A stretch of 64,000 bases of DNA from Bacillota bacterium. GTDB lineage: Bacteria > Bacillota > Clostridia > Oscillospirales > Ruminococcaceae. The notes under the pieces were generated by a model. That model did not search any database. It saw nothing but the letters and a program-made list of their open reading frames with translations, and was not told the DNA's origin. Positions 14,714 to 23,196 of the stretch are shown one piece after another (position 1 is the first letter of the stretch; each line of letters opens with the position of its first letter). The stretch covers positions 1 to 64,000 of the forward strand of contig JAEWAB010000003.1 in the NCBI GenBank assembly GCA_023391875.1, read 5' to 3'. A program made the position numbers and the translations under genes.

Positions 14714-16597
14714 CTAACCAGAAGACATCAGTAGGGCGGCTGCGCCGTAAACCCCGGCATCGTTACCCAGCTTTGCTGTTACAATTTCTACGCGGGGGCT
14801 TTGCGCGCCGCCGAAAGCCCGAGCCATCACGCGCTTCCGCAGGGGGGTCAGCAGACCCTCGCCCTCGTTACTTACCCCGCCGCCCACCATGATGGCTTGA
14901 GGGCGCAGCATGTTAACGACGTTTGCCATGCCTTCGGCAAGGTTTTCGATATAATCCTCCACCACCCGTGCGGCGGCTTTATCGGTGTGGCGGCAGTCAA
15001 AGGGGATGCGGGCGTTCATGTTTTTGATGTTGCCATCTTTGAGGTGCCTCCACATCTCGCTGTTTTTATCCTTCTGCGCCGCTTTGCGGGCCTCTCTTAC
15101 CAGCGCCGTAGCGGAGGCGTAGGCCTCAAAGCAACCCCTGCGCCCGCAGGTGCAGAGCTCGCCGCCCGCGCGTATCACCATATGCCCCAGTTCGGCCCCC
15201 GCCGAACAGTTGCCCACGAAGAGCCGCCCGCCTATCACGATGCCGCTGCCCAGCCCGGTGCCTAGCGTGAGCAGCACCGCGTCGGTGTACTGACGCCCGG
15301 CTCCGAAGCGCATCTCCCCGATGGCGGCGGCGTTGGCGTCGTTGGTGATCTTAATCGTGGTATCAAAGCACTGTTTCAACAGCTCCACAATGGGGATGTC
15401 CCGCCATTTTAGGTTATTGGAATAGTCCACCCGGCCGGTCTGCCCGTCCACAGTACCCGGAATACCGATGCCGATGCCCTCGGTATCCTGTATAGTGAGA
15501 CCGGCCTCGGTAAGCAGGTCGGTAATGAGAGCGGCGATGTTGGCGATCACCTGTTCGCTGCCCCTATGGGTTTCGCTGGCCGTCTTGCGCTTGGCCATAA
15601 AGCGGCCGTCTTCGTCAATGACTGCCCCTTTGATATCGGTGCCGCCCAAATCTATCCCGACATAATATTTCACAAGTTTGGTGAGCACAAACCTGCTTTT
15701 TCCGGCGACAGTAATCTCCCCCAGTCCCGCTGGGGCAAAAAAACTATCCCCCTTCTCGAAGGGCTGGCCGCCGATGCTGCCGCCGCCCTCCACAAAGGTA
15801 ACGGCGGCAAAGCTGCGTCCATCCACCGTAAATGTGAAGGGTTCCTCGCAAGTGTATTCATAAGCCGAAAAATAGCGGCTGGCTGCAAGCTGGCGCATCC
15901 CTGGTCCATGTTCCTTCGGGACAGCCTTAGGGGCGGAGGGCTCCAGCTTGGAGACGGTCCTGGCTTTTTCAATATGCAATTCCCGCAGGTTTCCCTGTGC
16001 GTCTCTGCGGTTGTAGTCGTAAACCCGGTAGGTGAGGTTGCTGTTCTGCTGAATTTCAAGGATGACCGCCCCCGCGCCGATGGCGTGCACCGTGCCTGCG
16101 GGGATAAAATAACATTCGCCCGGCCGTACGGCGTAGAAGTTCAGCAGGGTTGTAACGGTACCTTCCTCAATGTGGCGGGTATATTCCTTGGGCGTCACTC
16201 GTTCCTTGAGGCCGCAATAGATGCCCGCGCCCTCTTCGGCCTCCAATATGTACCACATCTCGGTTTTGCCCGGCCCGCCCTCATGGACCAGCGCGTACGC
16301 GTCGTCAGGGTGAACCTGTACCGAAAGGTTCTGCGCCGCGTCGATGAGTTTTATCATGATGGGGAAATCCTCAAAACCCTGCGCGTTCTCGCCCCAGTCT
16401 GCCTTGGTTAACAGATCTGCCAGCGGGGTTCCCCGGCGCGGCCCCGAAGCCACCAAAGATTTACCCGCCTCATGCACCGAAAGCTCCCAGCTTTCGGCCA
16501 GCGGAAGTTTTTCGGATTTCTTATTCCAGCGTTCCTTCAGTTTGGTCCCACCCCAGAGGTAGTCGGCGCAGGCCGGTTGCAGTTTGTACAGTTCCAT
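14714..16597 (-). CDS. Fused phosphomannose isomerase - ROK sugar kinase
   Basis: One 627-residue frame joins two enzymes. Residues 1-308 are a class I mannose-6-phosphate isomerase (ManA): MELYKLQPACADYLWGG, zinc ligands in VQVHPDDAYA and GKTEMWYILEA, and IPAGTVHAIGAG. Residues 309-627 are a ROK kinase: the phosphate loop VGIDLGGTDIKG, NDANAAAIGE with the catalytic Asp, GAELGHM, and the zinc motif CTCGRRGCFE. The kinase part would begin at a GTG (15673) that still stands at the junction, but no ribosome site precedes it. A likely role is phosphorylation of mannose (or another hexose or ManNAc) coupled to isomerisation to fructose-6-P. GGGGAG lies nine bases before the ATG at 16597. Fusion of these two is unusual. 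Confidence 0.93.
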   Translation of the reverse strand: MELYKLQPACADYLWGGTKLKERWNKKSEKLPLAESWELSVHEAGKSLVASGPRRGTPLADLLTKADWGENAQGFEDFPIMIKLIDAAQNLSVQVHPDDAYALVHEGGPGKTEMWYILEAEEGAGIYCGLKERVTPKEYTRHIEEGTVTTLLNFYAVRPGECYFIPAGTVHAIGAGAVILEIQQNSNLTYRVYDYNRRDAQGNLRELHIEKARTVSKLEPSAPKAVPKEHGPGMRQLAASRYFSAYEYTCEEPFTFTVDGRSFAAVTFVEGGGSIGGQPFEKGDSFFAPAGLGEITVAGKSRFVLTKLVKYYVGIDLGGTDIKGAVIDEDGRFMAKRKTASETHRGSEQVIANIAALITDLLTEAGLTIQDTEGIGIGIPGTVDGQTGRVDYSNNLKWRDIPIVELLKQCFDTTIKITNDANAAAIGEMRFGAGRQYTDAVLLTLGTGLGSGIVIGGRLFVGNCSAGAELGHMVIRAGGELCTCGRRGCFEAYASATALVREARKAAQKDKNSEMWRHLKDGNIKNMNARIPFDCRHTDKAAARVVEDYIENLAEGMANVVNMLRPQAIMVGGGVSNEGEGLLTPLRKRVMARAFGGAQSPRVEIVTAKLGNDAGVYGAAALLMSSG

Positions 16598-16694
16598 TTG
16601 TACACTCTCCCCTATTTTTACTTCTGATATCAAATTGTAAGAAGCGGAAATCCAGTAAACACATGAGCTGAATTTGCTTTTGTATCAAATATCA

Positions 16695-17462
16695 TTAAAA
16701 CTCACCTTTCTCACTTGTTGAAAGAAGTTTTATATCCAAATTATCAAGCACATTTTTTAGGATATCTGGGTGGTTTGTAATGATAGCATATATATTGTTT
16801 GCCGCTAATCGCTCCATCCCTATTTTATCGTTCACAGTCCAAGCCATTGCACCAATTGAATTTGCATTTAATTCACTAATGTTATCGTCCGTTAAAAAAT
16901 GATAGCGAGGATTAATATAGTTTACTCCATTCTGCTTTGCATAAGCACCAGCGCCTATCTGCCAGCATCCGGTAAGGAATGCACAGCGTACATCGGGAAG
17001 TAGCTTTTTGCATTTGCATACGGAAAAATGATTAAAACTGGATATAATTATTCTGTTCGTTAGCCCATATTCCTGAATCAATGCAGCAACAGCCTCCTCC
17101 ATGCCCTTGTAGGGAAGGATACTGTTTTTAAGTTCAATATTGGTGAGAACGCTTTTGTCACTGATATAATCGAAATATTCCCGTAAAGTTGGAATCGGAT
17201 TAAAACCAAATTCTACCCCAAATCCGCTACCTGCATCAAAATGCTTCAGCTCCACTAACGTGAAATCCTTTACCATTCCAGAATGTCCGGTAGTACGTTT
17301 AAGCTCTTCATCATGAATAATTACCAATTCATTATCTTTTGTAAGCTGAACATCTAATTCTATTCCGTCACAACCTGTCTCGATAGCTTTTGAAAATGCC
17401 AGCATGGTGTTTTCCGGGTATTTACCACTGAAACCTCTGTGTGCAAAATTTTTTGTCATCAT
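16695..17462 (-). CDS. Glycerophosphodiester phosphodiesterase
   Basis: Hydrolyses glycerophosphodiesters to sn-glycerol-3-phosphate and an alcohol. The 255-residue protein shows the GDPD signature: HRGFSGKYPENTML, the metal ligands in GIELDVQLTKD and the second histidine in VIIHDEELKRTTG. The C-terminal TIM-barrel strands are present (MAWTVND). No signal peptide, so it is cytoplasmic. The ATG at 17462 follows GGAGG by ten bases; an upstream ATG-like extension to 17516 lies inside a terminator and is not credible. A terminator separates it from the SGNH hydrolase gene, so it may have its own transcript or be read through. Confidence 0.92.
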   Translation of the reverse strand: MMTKNFAHRGFSGKYPENTMLAFSKAIETGCDGIELDVQLTKDNELVIIHDEELKRTTGHSGMVKDFTLVELKHFDAGSGFGVEFGFNPIPTLREYFDYISDKSVLTNIELKNSILPYKGMEEAVAALIQEYGLTNRIIISSFNHFSVCKCKKLLPDVRCAFLTGCWQIGAGAYAKQNGVNYINPRYHFLTDDNISELNANSIGAMAWTVNDKIGMERLAANNIYAIITNHPDILKNVLDNLDIKLLSTSEKGEF

Positions 17463-17496
17463 ATAGATAATTCCTCCTGATGGAAGTGAGATTGTT

Positions 17497-17550
17497 CTAA
17501 AAAAGTAAAGAAGCATTTGCCATTATGGTAATGGCAGTGCTTCTTCTTTT
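17497..17550 (-). terminator. Terminator after the SGNH hydrolase gene
   Basis: GAAGAAGCA and TGCCAT pair with ATGGCA and TGCTTCTTT, followed in the minus direction by ACTTTTTT. It begins at the SGNH hydrolase stop codon and closes the sialic-acid operon. Confidence 0.8.
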
Positions 17551-18182
17551 TATATAATCTCCATTACCTTTTTTGCTACTGCATTGCCAAGAGCTATATG
17601 GCTCTCGGCTGTAAGATGAGTGTAATCGACACTGCTGACAACCGCAAAGTCGGCGGCATTCATATAGTACCAGCTTTTGGCTTGAGCCGCCTGACGTAAT
17701 AAAGGCTCAATGGAATGAGTCTTTTCTGCACATCCTCGCCCTAAGCCTGCGCCAGCTGACGTACCGATATAAAGGTCATCTATTGGTACGGGCGAAATAA
17801 GTAAAATATAGGGTTTAGTATGCCACGCATCGGTATATTGCGCCTTTACCGCCAATCGTATTATCCCATCAGCGATGTTGCGGGAAGTAGCCGAAAACCG
17901 TTCCTTAGCGTCGTTTGTGCCAAGCATAATGATGAGCAAGTCAATTGGCTTATGTGAAAGCATACAAGGTGTAATATAATCTATACCAGCCATGCCTTCT
18001 TTAAGAGGATCCTGAAATACAGAAGTTCGTCCGCACAACCCTTCCTCTACTACTGAATAGCCCTCCCCCAGTTGTTTTGCCAGTATGCAGGGCCACCGGG
18101 TATTTTCATCATAACGGCAGGCGCCCTCGGCATCCAGACCATAGGTATTAGAATCGCCAAAGCAAACAATCCTTTTTATCAA
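17550..18182 (-). CDS. SGNH/GDSL-family hydrolase
   Basis: Esterase of 210 residues, cytoplasmic. The catalytic blocks are clear: VCFGDSNTYG with the nucleophile Ser, a Gly in block II (EEGLCGRTSVF), MLGTNDAKE for the oxyanion Asn and DYTHLTAESH for the Asp/His pair. The layout resembles arylesterase- and acetylxylan-esterase-like SGNH enzymes. Its place at the end of the regulator and sialoside-transport operon makes sialate O-acetylesterase activity attractive, removing acetyl groups before NanA acts, but this is inferred. It starts with TTG six bases after the regulator's stop, and is therefore co-transcribed. Confidence 0.88.
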   Translation of the reverse strand: MIKRIVCFGDSNTYGLDAEGACRYDENTRWPCILAKQLGEGYSVVEEGLCGRTSVFQDPLKEGMAGIDYITPCMLSHKPIDLLIIMLGTNDAKERFSATSRNIADGIIRLAVKAQYTDAWHTKPYILLISPVPIDDLYIGTSAGAGLGRGCAEKTHSIEPLLRQAAQAKSWYYMNAADFAVVSSVDYTHLTAESHIALGNAVAKKVMEII

Positions 18183-18188
18183 TCTCTA

Positions 18189-19301
18189 TCATCCTTTTTG
18201 CTTTTGAGGCTCATTATTCTTATGAATTTTTCCTAAACAACTTTGTCTAAAATCAATACCCGGCTGTAGAATATAAATATTTGTATTATCGTTGAATTTA
18301 TTCTGCATCATATCCATCAATATTAGTGCCGACTGATACCCTGCCTGATAGCTTTGAAAGGAGACAGCTGTAAGCCTCGGACTTAAAGTATCACAAATGT
18401 TAGAACTATCATAGCTAATAATTCCAACATCGTCTGAAACCTTCAGATTCAGGTCCTCCAAGGCCTTGTACAGTTGGGGAACCATACCTTCATAGGCACA
18501 AAAAATACCGTCGGGATGGTCTTCTCCTTCAAAGAGTTCTTTAGATACTTTATAATCGTCCAGAGCGTCTTCATCGTTATACTGCATGATGATGAATTTA
18601 GAACACACTTCACATCCGTGTTCCAGCAATGCGGCTATATAGCCATGGTAACGTTCCAGCATGCTGCTGTATCGCTTCTTAGACAGAAACGCTATTTTTT
18701 TATAGCCCTGAGCAATAAGATGCTTTACTCCGATATACGCACCATAAAAATTATTACTACATACAAAAGGTACCTCTGGCATGCTTTCGATATTTCTATT
18801 GCAAAAAACAAACGGTATATGCTTTTCACGTAGCAGCGCATAGGTTTCCGGTATGAACTCGTCGGTAATGGCAGGGATAATAATAACGCCGTTAACTCCG
18901 GAATCCACAAGCATTTTCACATATTCATGCTGACGCTTTGCATCATTGTCCGTGTTGAATATAGTCACGCTAATATTATTTAAATTAGCGATATCCGATA
19001 CGCCTCTGAGTATGGCGGTATACAGGCCGTACATAATATCAGGCATAATAACTCCCCATGTTAAGGGACCGTTGTTTTCATTAAGCACAGATATCTTGCT
19101 CTGAGGAGTTACGTAGGTTCCGCTGCCCTTAACAGAGTAAAGATATCCCTTGTTAGTTAACGAGGATATTGCTTTGTCGATGGTTGTTCTTGTAACACCA
19201 TACTTTTCACCCAGTTGCGTTCTGGATGGTATTCTGGTATTGGGAGACATATGGCTGATTTCGTCAAGTAACTGCTGTGTTACCCGGTCGTATCGAAACA
19301 A
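18189..19301 (-). CDS. GntR/LacI-hybrid transcriptional regulator
   Basis: A 370-residue repressor of the AraR type: an N-terminal GntR winged helix (residues about 1-70; IPSRTQLGEKYGVTRTTIDK, then NKGYLYSVKGSGTYV) joined to a LacI-like sugar-binding domain (about 80-355; VIMPDIMYGLYTAILRGV, DGIFCAYEGMV, GIISYDSSNI). It most likely senses a sugar from the sialoside pathway and controls the genes on both sides. Start TTG preceded by GAGGG. It has its own promoter and lies directly upstream of the SGNH hydrolase gene. Confidence 0.9.
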   Translation of the reverse strand: MFRYDRVTQQLLDEISHMSPNTRIPSRTQLGEKYGVTRTTIDKAISSLTNKGYLYSVKGSGTYVTPQSKISVLNENNGPLTWGVIMPDIMYGLYTAILRGVSDIANLNNISVTIFNTDNDAKRQHEYVKMLVDSGVNGVIIIPAITDEFIPETYALLREKHIPFVFCNRNIESMPEVPFVCSNNFYGAYIGVKHLIAQGYKKIAFLSKKRYSSMLERYHGYIAALLEHGCEVCSKFIIMQYNDEDALDDYKVSKELFEGEDHPDGIFCAYEGMVPQLYKALEDLNLKVSDDVGIISYDSSNICDTLSPRLTAVSFQSYQAGYQSALILMDMMQNKFNDNTNIYILQPGIDFRQSCLGKIHKNNEPQKQKG

Positions 19302-19334
19302 AATAACACCCTCTTCATGGTTTGTGATTCAGTA

Positions 19335-19364
19335 ATTATACCATAGATTAACCCAAATTTTCAA
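19335..19364 (-). promoter_or_regulatory. Promoter of the GntR/LacI regulator gene
   Basis: On the minus strand TTGAAA is followed after 18 bp by TATAAT, with the start codon about 33 bp downstream of the -10. It lies in the gap between the permease stop and the regulator start. Confidence 0.7.
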
Positions 19365-19378
19365 CGAATGTGGAATAT

Positions 19379-20266
19379 TCATCCTTTTACTGCACCAACC
19401 ATAACACCTTTTACGAAATACTTCTGTATAAATGGATATACACAGATTATAGGCAAAGTTGTCACAATGATTGCCGCACATTTCATTGATTCGGTGGGTG
19501 GTTGATCATTCATGCTGTTCAGTGCAAGGTTGTTGATGTCCGCGTTGCTCATTGCCATAACAATGTTTCTTAAGATAAGCTGCAAAGGATAAAGGCTACG
19601 GTTTGTAATGTACATCGCTGCATCAAACCATGCGTTCCAGTGACCAACAGCATAGAACAGTCCTATGGTAGCAATGGAAGGTAAACTGAGAGGAAGGATA
19701 ATTCTGAACAGAATGCATAGAGTAGAAGCGCCGTCAATCTTAGCACTTTCTTCAAGACTTTCGGGTATTTCCATAAAGAAATTGCGCATCAGCAAGGTAT
19801 TCCACACACTGATGATGGCGGGTAAAAGAAGAGCCCACATAGTATCGTATATACCAACGGAATGGACAAGTAAATATGTTGGTATCATACCGCCGCTAAA
19901 TATCATTGGGAAGAAAACAAATGCTGTAATTGCATTTCTGTGCGGCAAGCTCTTTTTAGAAAGGCCGTACGCGAGTGTAACGGTACACAATAAGCTTAAT
20001 GCGGTACCGGCGATTGTACGGAAAATGGTAACGCCGTAAGCTTTGAAAATAACAGAACCTCCTGATAAAAGCACCTTATAGCAGTTAAAATCAGGCTGTA
20101 ATGCGATGAACTGATATGCGCCTCGGCGTGCTGATTCTGCCGATCCAACCAGTGAAGTGGAAATAACTATCCAAAACGGCAAAAAGAACACCAGTATAAT
20201 GATAATCATAAAAATAACATTGCATATATCAAACATACGGCTGCCAATAGAACGATGCGACATCAT
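19379..20266 (-). CDS. Sugar ABC permease, LplC/YtcP type
   Basis: Second membrane subunit (MalG-like) of the importer encoded at 19.4-22.9 kb. The 295-residue protein has six helices; the ATPase-docking EAA loop is seen as ESLEESAKIDGASTLCIL. The C-terminus FVKGVMVGAVKG is the usual ending of the LplC/YtcP subgroup, which takes up complex oligosaccharides. GGAGG lies before the two tandem ATG codons. No ATPase gene is present; such systems share a general MsmX-like ATPase. Confidence 0.93.
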   Translation of the reverse strand: MMSHRSIGSRMFDICNVIFMIIIILVFFLPFWIVISTSLVGSAESARRGAYQFIALQPDFNCYKVLLSGGSVIFKAYGVTIFRTIAGTALSLLCTVTLAYGLSKKSLPHRNAITAFVFFPMIFSGGMIPTYLLVHSVGIYDTMWALLLPAIISVWNTLLMRNFFMEIPESLEESAKIDGASTLCILFRIILPLSLPSIATIGLFYAVGHWNAWFDAAMYITNRSLYPLQLILRNIVMAMSNADINNLALNSMNDQPPTESMKCAAIIVTTLPIICVYPFIQKYFVKGVMVGAVKG

Positions 20267-20275
20267 ATAGCCTCC

Positions 20276-21202
20276 TTACCAAATACCTTCCTGGCCAAAT
20301 TTATGGGTAATCCAGTTCGTTCCACCTACCAGGATAAGCGCAATAATAGATTTAAAAAGGCCTATTGCCGTTGTATAAGAATACTGAAGGTTGGTAACAC
20401 CCTCACGGTAAACATAGGTATCTATAATATCGCCGACATTATAAACAGCGGGAGAATACAGCAGTAAGATCTGTTCAAAGCCTGCATCAAGCAGTTTTCC
20501 TACCGATAATATCAACATGATGACAACTATATTCGAAATGCCGGGCAAAGTAACATAGATTGCTCTTTGAAACCGGTTTGCTCCGTCAATTACGGCTGCC
20601 TCATGCTGCTGAAGGTCTATTCCCGCAATTGCGGCAAGATAGATGATGGAATTCCAGCCGATCTCTTTCCACAAATTCGAAAACACCAGAACCCCTTGAA
20701 AGTATTTTGGTGAACCGAGGAAGAATACCGATTCACCGCCCAACGTAGTGATTATTTTGTTTACAATACCCCCATTGGTGGTAAGCATGGTTACCACCAG
20801 GCCGGAAAGTATAACGATTGAGATAAAGTGAGGAAGATACGAAACTGTCTGAACCACCTTTTTAAACCATTGGTTTCTCAGCTCGTTAAGCAGCAAAGCC
20901 AATATGATTGGAGCCGGGAAGGTTACAAGCAACCTCTTCAAACTAATTACCAACGTGTTTGACATGATATTCCAAAAATAGTGTGATTGAAAGAATCGAG
21001 TAAAATTGTCGAAGCCAACCCAAGGCGCCGATAACATGCCCTCAATGCCCCCGTACGGAGAAACATTCTTAAAGGCTATAAACAATCCTGCCATCGGTAC
21101 ATAACAGAATACAAAGAGTAAAAGCAGAGAAGGTATCATAATTAAATATATCGGGATATAGGGCTTTAAATTAGCCTTGCTATGTATTGTTTTAATACTC
21201 AA
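20276..21202 (-). CDS. Sugar ABC permease, LplB/YtcO type
   Basis: First membrane subunit (MalF-like) of the same importer, about 308 residues with six helices. The N-terminal PIYLIMIPSLLLLFVFCYVP segment and the coupling loop QQHEAAVIDGANRFQRAIYV are diagnostic. The start is taken as the TTG at 21202, which lies seven bases after GAGGTG; a longer frame to 21250 has no ribosome site. The stop is nine bases before the next permease gene. Confidence 0.92.
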   Translation of the reverse strand: MSIKTIHSKANLKPYIPIYLIMIPSLLLLFVFCYVPMAGLFIAFKNVSPYGGIEGMLSAPWVGFDNFTRFFQSHYFWNIMSNTLVISLKRLLVTFPAPIILALLLNELRNQWFKKVVQTVSYLPHFISIVILSGLVVTMLTTNGGIVNKIITTLGGESVFFLGSPKYFQGVLVFSNLWKEIGWNSIIYLAAIAGIDLQQHEAAVIDGANRFQRAIYVTLPGISNIVVIMLILSVGKLLDAGFEQILLLYSPAVYNVGDIIDTYVYREGVTNLQYSYTTAIGLFKSIIALILVGGTNWITHKFGQEGIW

Positions 21203-21299
21203 CTCATTCACCTCATGATAACTATAGTTGTGCCATTGAGATTGGCACAACTATAGTCTTAGCATTAAAATTGACATAAGAACGACAGGAGTGCTGTTT

Positions 21300-22868
21300 T
21301 TACTTTTTGGACTCGTTATATTGGCGGGTAAGCTCTTCGATTAATTTATCTGTTCCGATAGAATTTAGGTCGTTTATAAATGAGTCGTATTCGCTCATCG
21401 GGCGTACACCCGTAATGAATTTAGCAATCTCTTCTTCGGTCATTCTGTTGATATCCTCGTAGTTTACCACAGCGGTACTGATAGCCGCGGTATCGAAAAT
21501 AGTATCGGCTACATTGGTTACAACAGCGCGGTCAACGTTTATTATCTCTTTCTGCAGGTAGTCGTAATGAAGCTTTTTAATGGGGTCGGAGAAGGAATAT
21601 TTCTTTTCGTTTGCAATACCTTGGCCAGCGACAAACTCGCCAATATAGTTTTCGCTTGTAAGCTGGATGATATGGTTTGCCTCGTCGGTATACTTCCAAT
21701 GTACGTCCTTAAGGCCGTTTTCCGCTACAATGTGGTTTTCTACATCTTCAAAGTTCCAGTTCAGATATTTAATAACCAAATCGACATTTTTAGAGTATGC
21801 CGGAACCAATGCGCCCTTGGCCGCCTTGGCGCTTGTTGTTTCGCATTTCCCGGCAGGCCCTTCGAGCGGAGCGCATAATGTATAGGTAGCCTCGGGATTA
21901 TTCTGCGTTAAGTACGGCGCCTGCATAGTAACAGTGGAGTACCACATGGCGCTAACACCGACGTTACCCTTTTTAATCATTTCACGGGCGGTATTTTTAT
22001 CTGTCGCGAAGGCTTCCTTATAGATGTAACCCTTAGCATACCATTCCGACATCCTTTGAATAAAGTCCTTATATTTAGGGTCAAGCACCGAGGGCTTTAC
22101 TTTACCGTCGGAATCGAGATAGTAGCCAAATCCTTTACCGGTAAAACCGGCGGCCAAGCACATATCAAGTTCCATCACATTGTTAACAGACTTGGTAGTC
22201 AGCAGCCCAACTGTATTACCGCCGCCGGCAACATCCTTTTCTTTAAAGAGCTTTAATACCTCTTCCAGTTCGTCTATCGTTTTAGGCGCTTCCTTCCCGA
22301 TTGCTTTTAACCAGTCGGTGCGGACATAAATCGGATATACCACGAGAGGAGACAGTCTTGGAACGCCCCATATTTCGCCGGAGGAATCCGTCATCTGGCT
22401 CATGGCGTCTTCGCCCCAAGCACTAACAATTGCAGAACCATTTTCTTTGAGGGATTTTGTAAGAGACTGGATGGCACCTTTTGAAGCGTACTTTGTCCAC
22501 TCGCCCCAAAACAGATCAATATTCTCCTGAGCGGCCAACATCATATTAAGCTTGTTATCTTCTTCTCCGGTTGGAGGAACGACAACCTCAATATCAATGT
22601 TGGTGGCATCTTCAATATATTTCTCAACATCTTTAAAATCCTGCTCGTTGGAACCGGGCTTGCCTGCAGATTGAACCTTCCCACAGTTCTGATATATTAC
22701 AATTTTACCTAATCTGCCCGTATTATTTGTGCTGATTTGATTTTCGGAAGATCCATCGGAATTTGAAGAGGTACTACCAGATGTATTGCTGCCATTTGAA
22801 CAAGCTGTGGTAAGTGCAACCAACATTAAACTAGACAAAATTCCCGCTAATACACGATGCCTTTTCAT
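21300..22868 (-). CDS. Extracellular solute-binding lipoprotein
   Basis: Substrate-capturing lipoprotein of 522 residues. Signal peptide MKRHRVLAGILSSLMLVALT with lipobox TTAC, then a Ser/Asn-rich linker, then a family-1 type binding protein fold (EVVVPPTGEEDNKLNMMLAA, DLFWGEWTKY, WGVPRLSPLVVYPIYVRTDW) related to LplA/YtcQ. The ligand is probably a sialylated oligosaccharide, judged from the divergent sialidase and NanA genes; sequence alone does not show it. AAGGAGG precedes the ATG at 22868. Confidence 0.92.
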   Translation of the reverse strand: MKRHRVLAGILSSLMLVALTTACSNGSNTSGSTSSNSDGSSENQISTNNTGRLGKIVIYQNCGKVQSAGKPGSNEQDFKDVEKYIEDATNIDIEVVVPPTGEEDNKLNMMLAAQENIDLFWGEWTKYASKGAIQSLTKSLKENGSAIVSAWGEDAMSQMTDSSGEIWGVPRLSPLVVYPIYVRTDWLKAIGKEAPKTIDELEEVLKLFKEKDVAGGGNTVGLLTTKSVNNVMELDMCLAAGFTGKGFGYYLDSDGKVKPSVLDPKYKDFIQRMSEWYAKGYIYKEAFATDKNTAREMIKKGNVGVSAMWYSTVTMQAPYLTQNNPEATYTLCAPLEGPAGKCETTSAKAAKGALVPAYSKNVDLVIKYLNWNFEDVENHIVAENGLKDVHWKYTDEANHIIQLTSENYIGEFVAGQGIANEKKYSFSDPIKKLHYDYLQKEIINVDRAVVTNVADTIFDTAAISTAVVNYEDINRMTEEEIAKFITGVRPMSEYDSFINDLNSIGTDKLIEELTRQYNESKK

Positions 22869-22928
22869 GATTTTTACCTCCTTATAATTGACACTGAAGA
22901 ATTTGTTCATCAGTGCCGCTGTGTTTTA

Positions 22929-22957
22929 AGTATATGCTGTTCGGTCAGATTTTTCAA
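22929..22957 (-). promoter_or_regulatory. Promoter of the sialoside ABC operon with internal operator candidate
   Basis: TTGAAA, 17 bp, TATACT on the minus strand. The spacer holds AAAATCTGACCG (22942-22953), which recurs in the facing direction at 23047-23058. A regulator bound here would block RNA polymerase. Confidence 0.75.
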
Positions 22958-23041
22958 GTATAAATTGAAAAATATATAAAAAAATATTTAATTTCGCTAT
23001 TTATTTATCATATTTTATGTGATATACTGGTATGCAAGAGA

Positions 23042-23058
23042 AAAATCGGTCAGATTTT
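23042..23058. promoter_or_regulatory. Candidate operator upstream of the sialidase gene
   Basis: AAAATC-GGTCA-GATTTT is a perfect dyad and contains the same CGGTCAGATTTT as the spacer of the opposing promoter. It lies about 15 bp after TATACT (23023-23028), a plausible -10 for the sialidase gene. A third GCTGACCGG occurs at 23160-23168 near the ribosome site. Likely bound by the GntR/LacI regulator. Confidence 0.5.
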
Positions 23059-23196
23059 AATACTATCTGCATAAATTTCAGTATGGTTCATATCATCAAA
23101 GCAAATGCCATTTGACTTTTAGCATCGAACCAGCTGCATATTAGCCTGATTTATTTAGAAGCTGACCGGTATCGCCTTAAAAGAAAGGAGTAATGT

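Noticed and set aside
14662..14892. C-terminal extension of the istA frame
   Set aside because: It reads antisense through the end of the ROK kinase gene; the amino-acid pattern is Arg/Pro-rich and unlike IstA.
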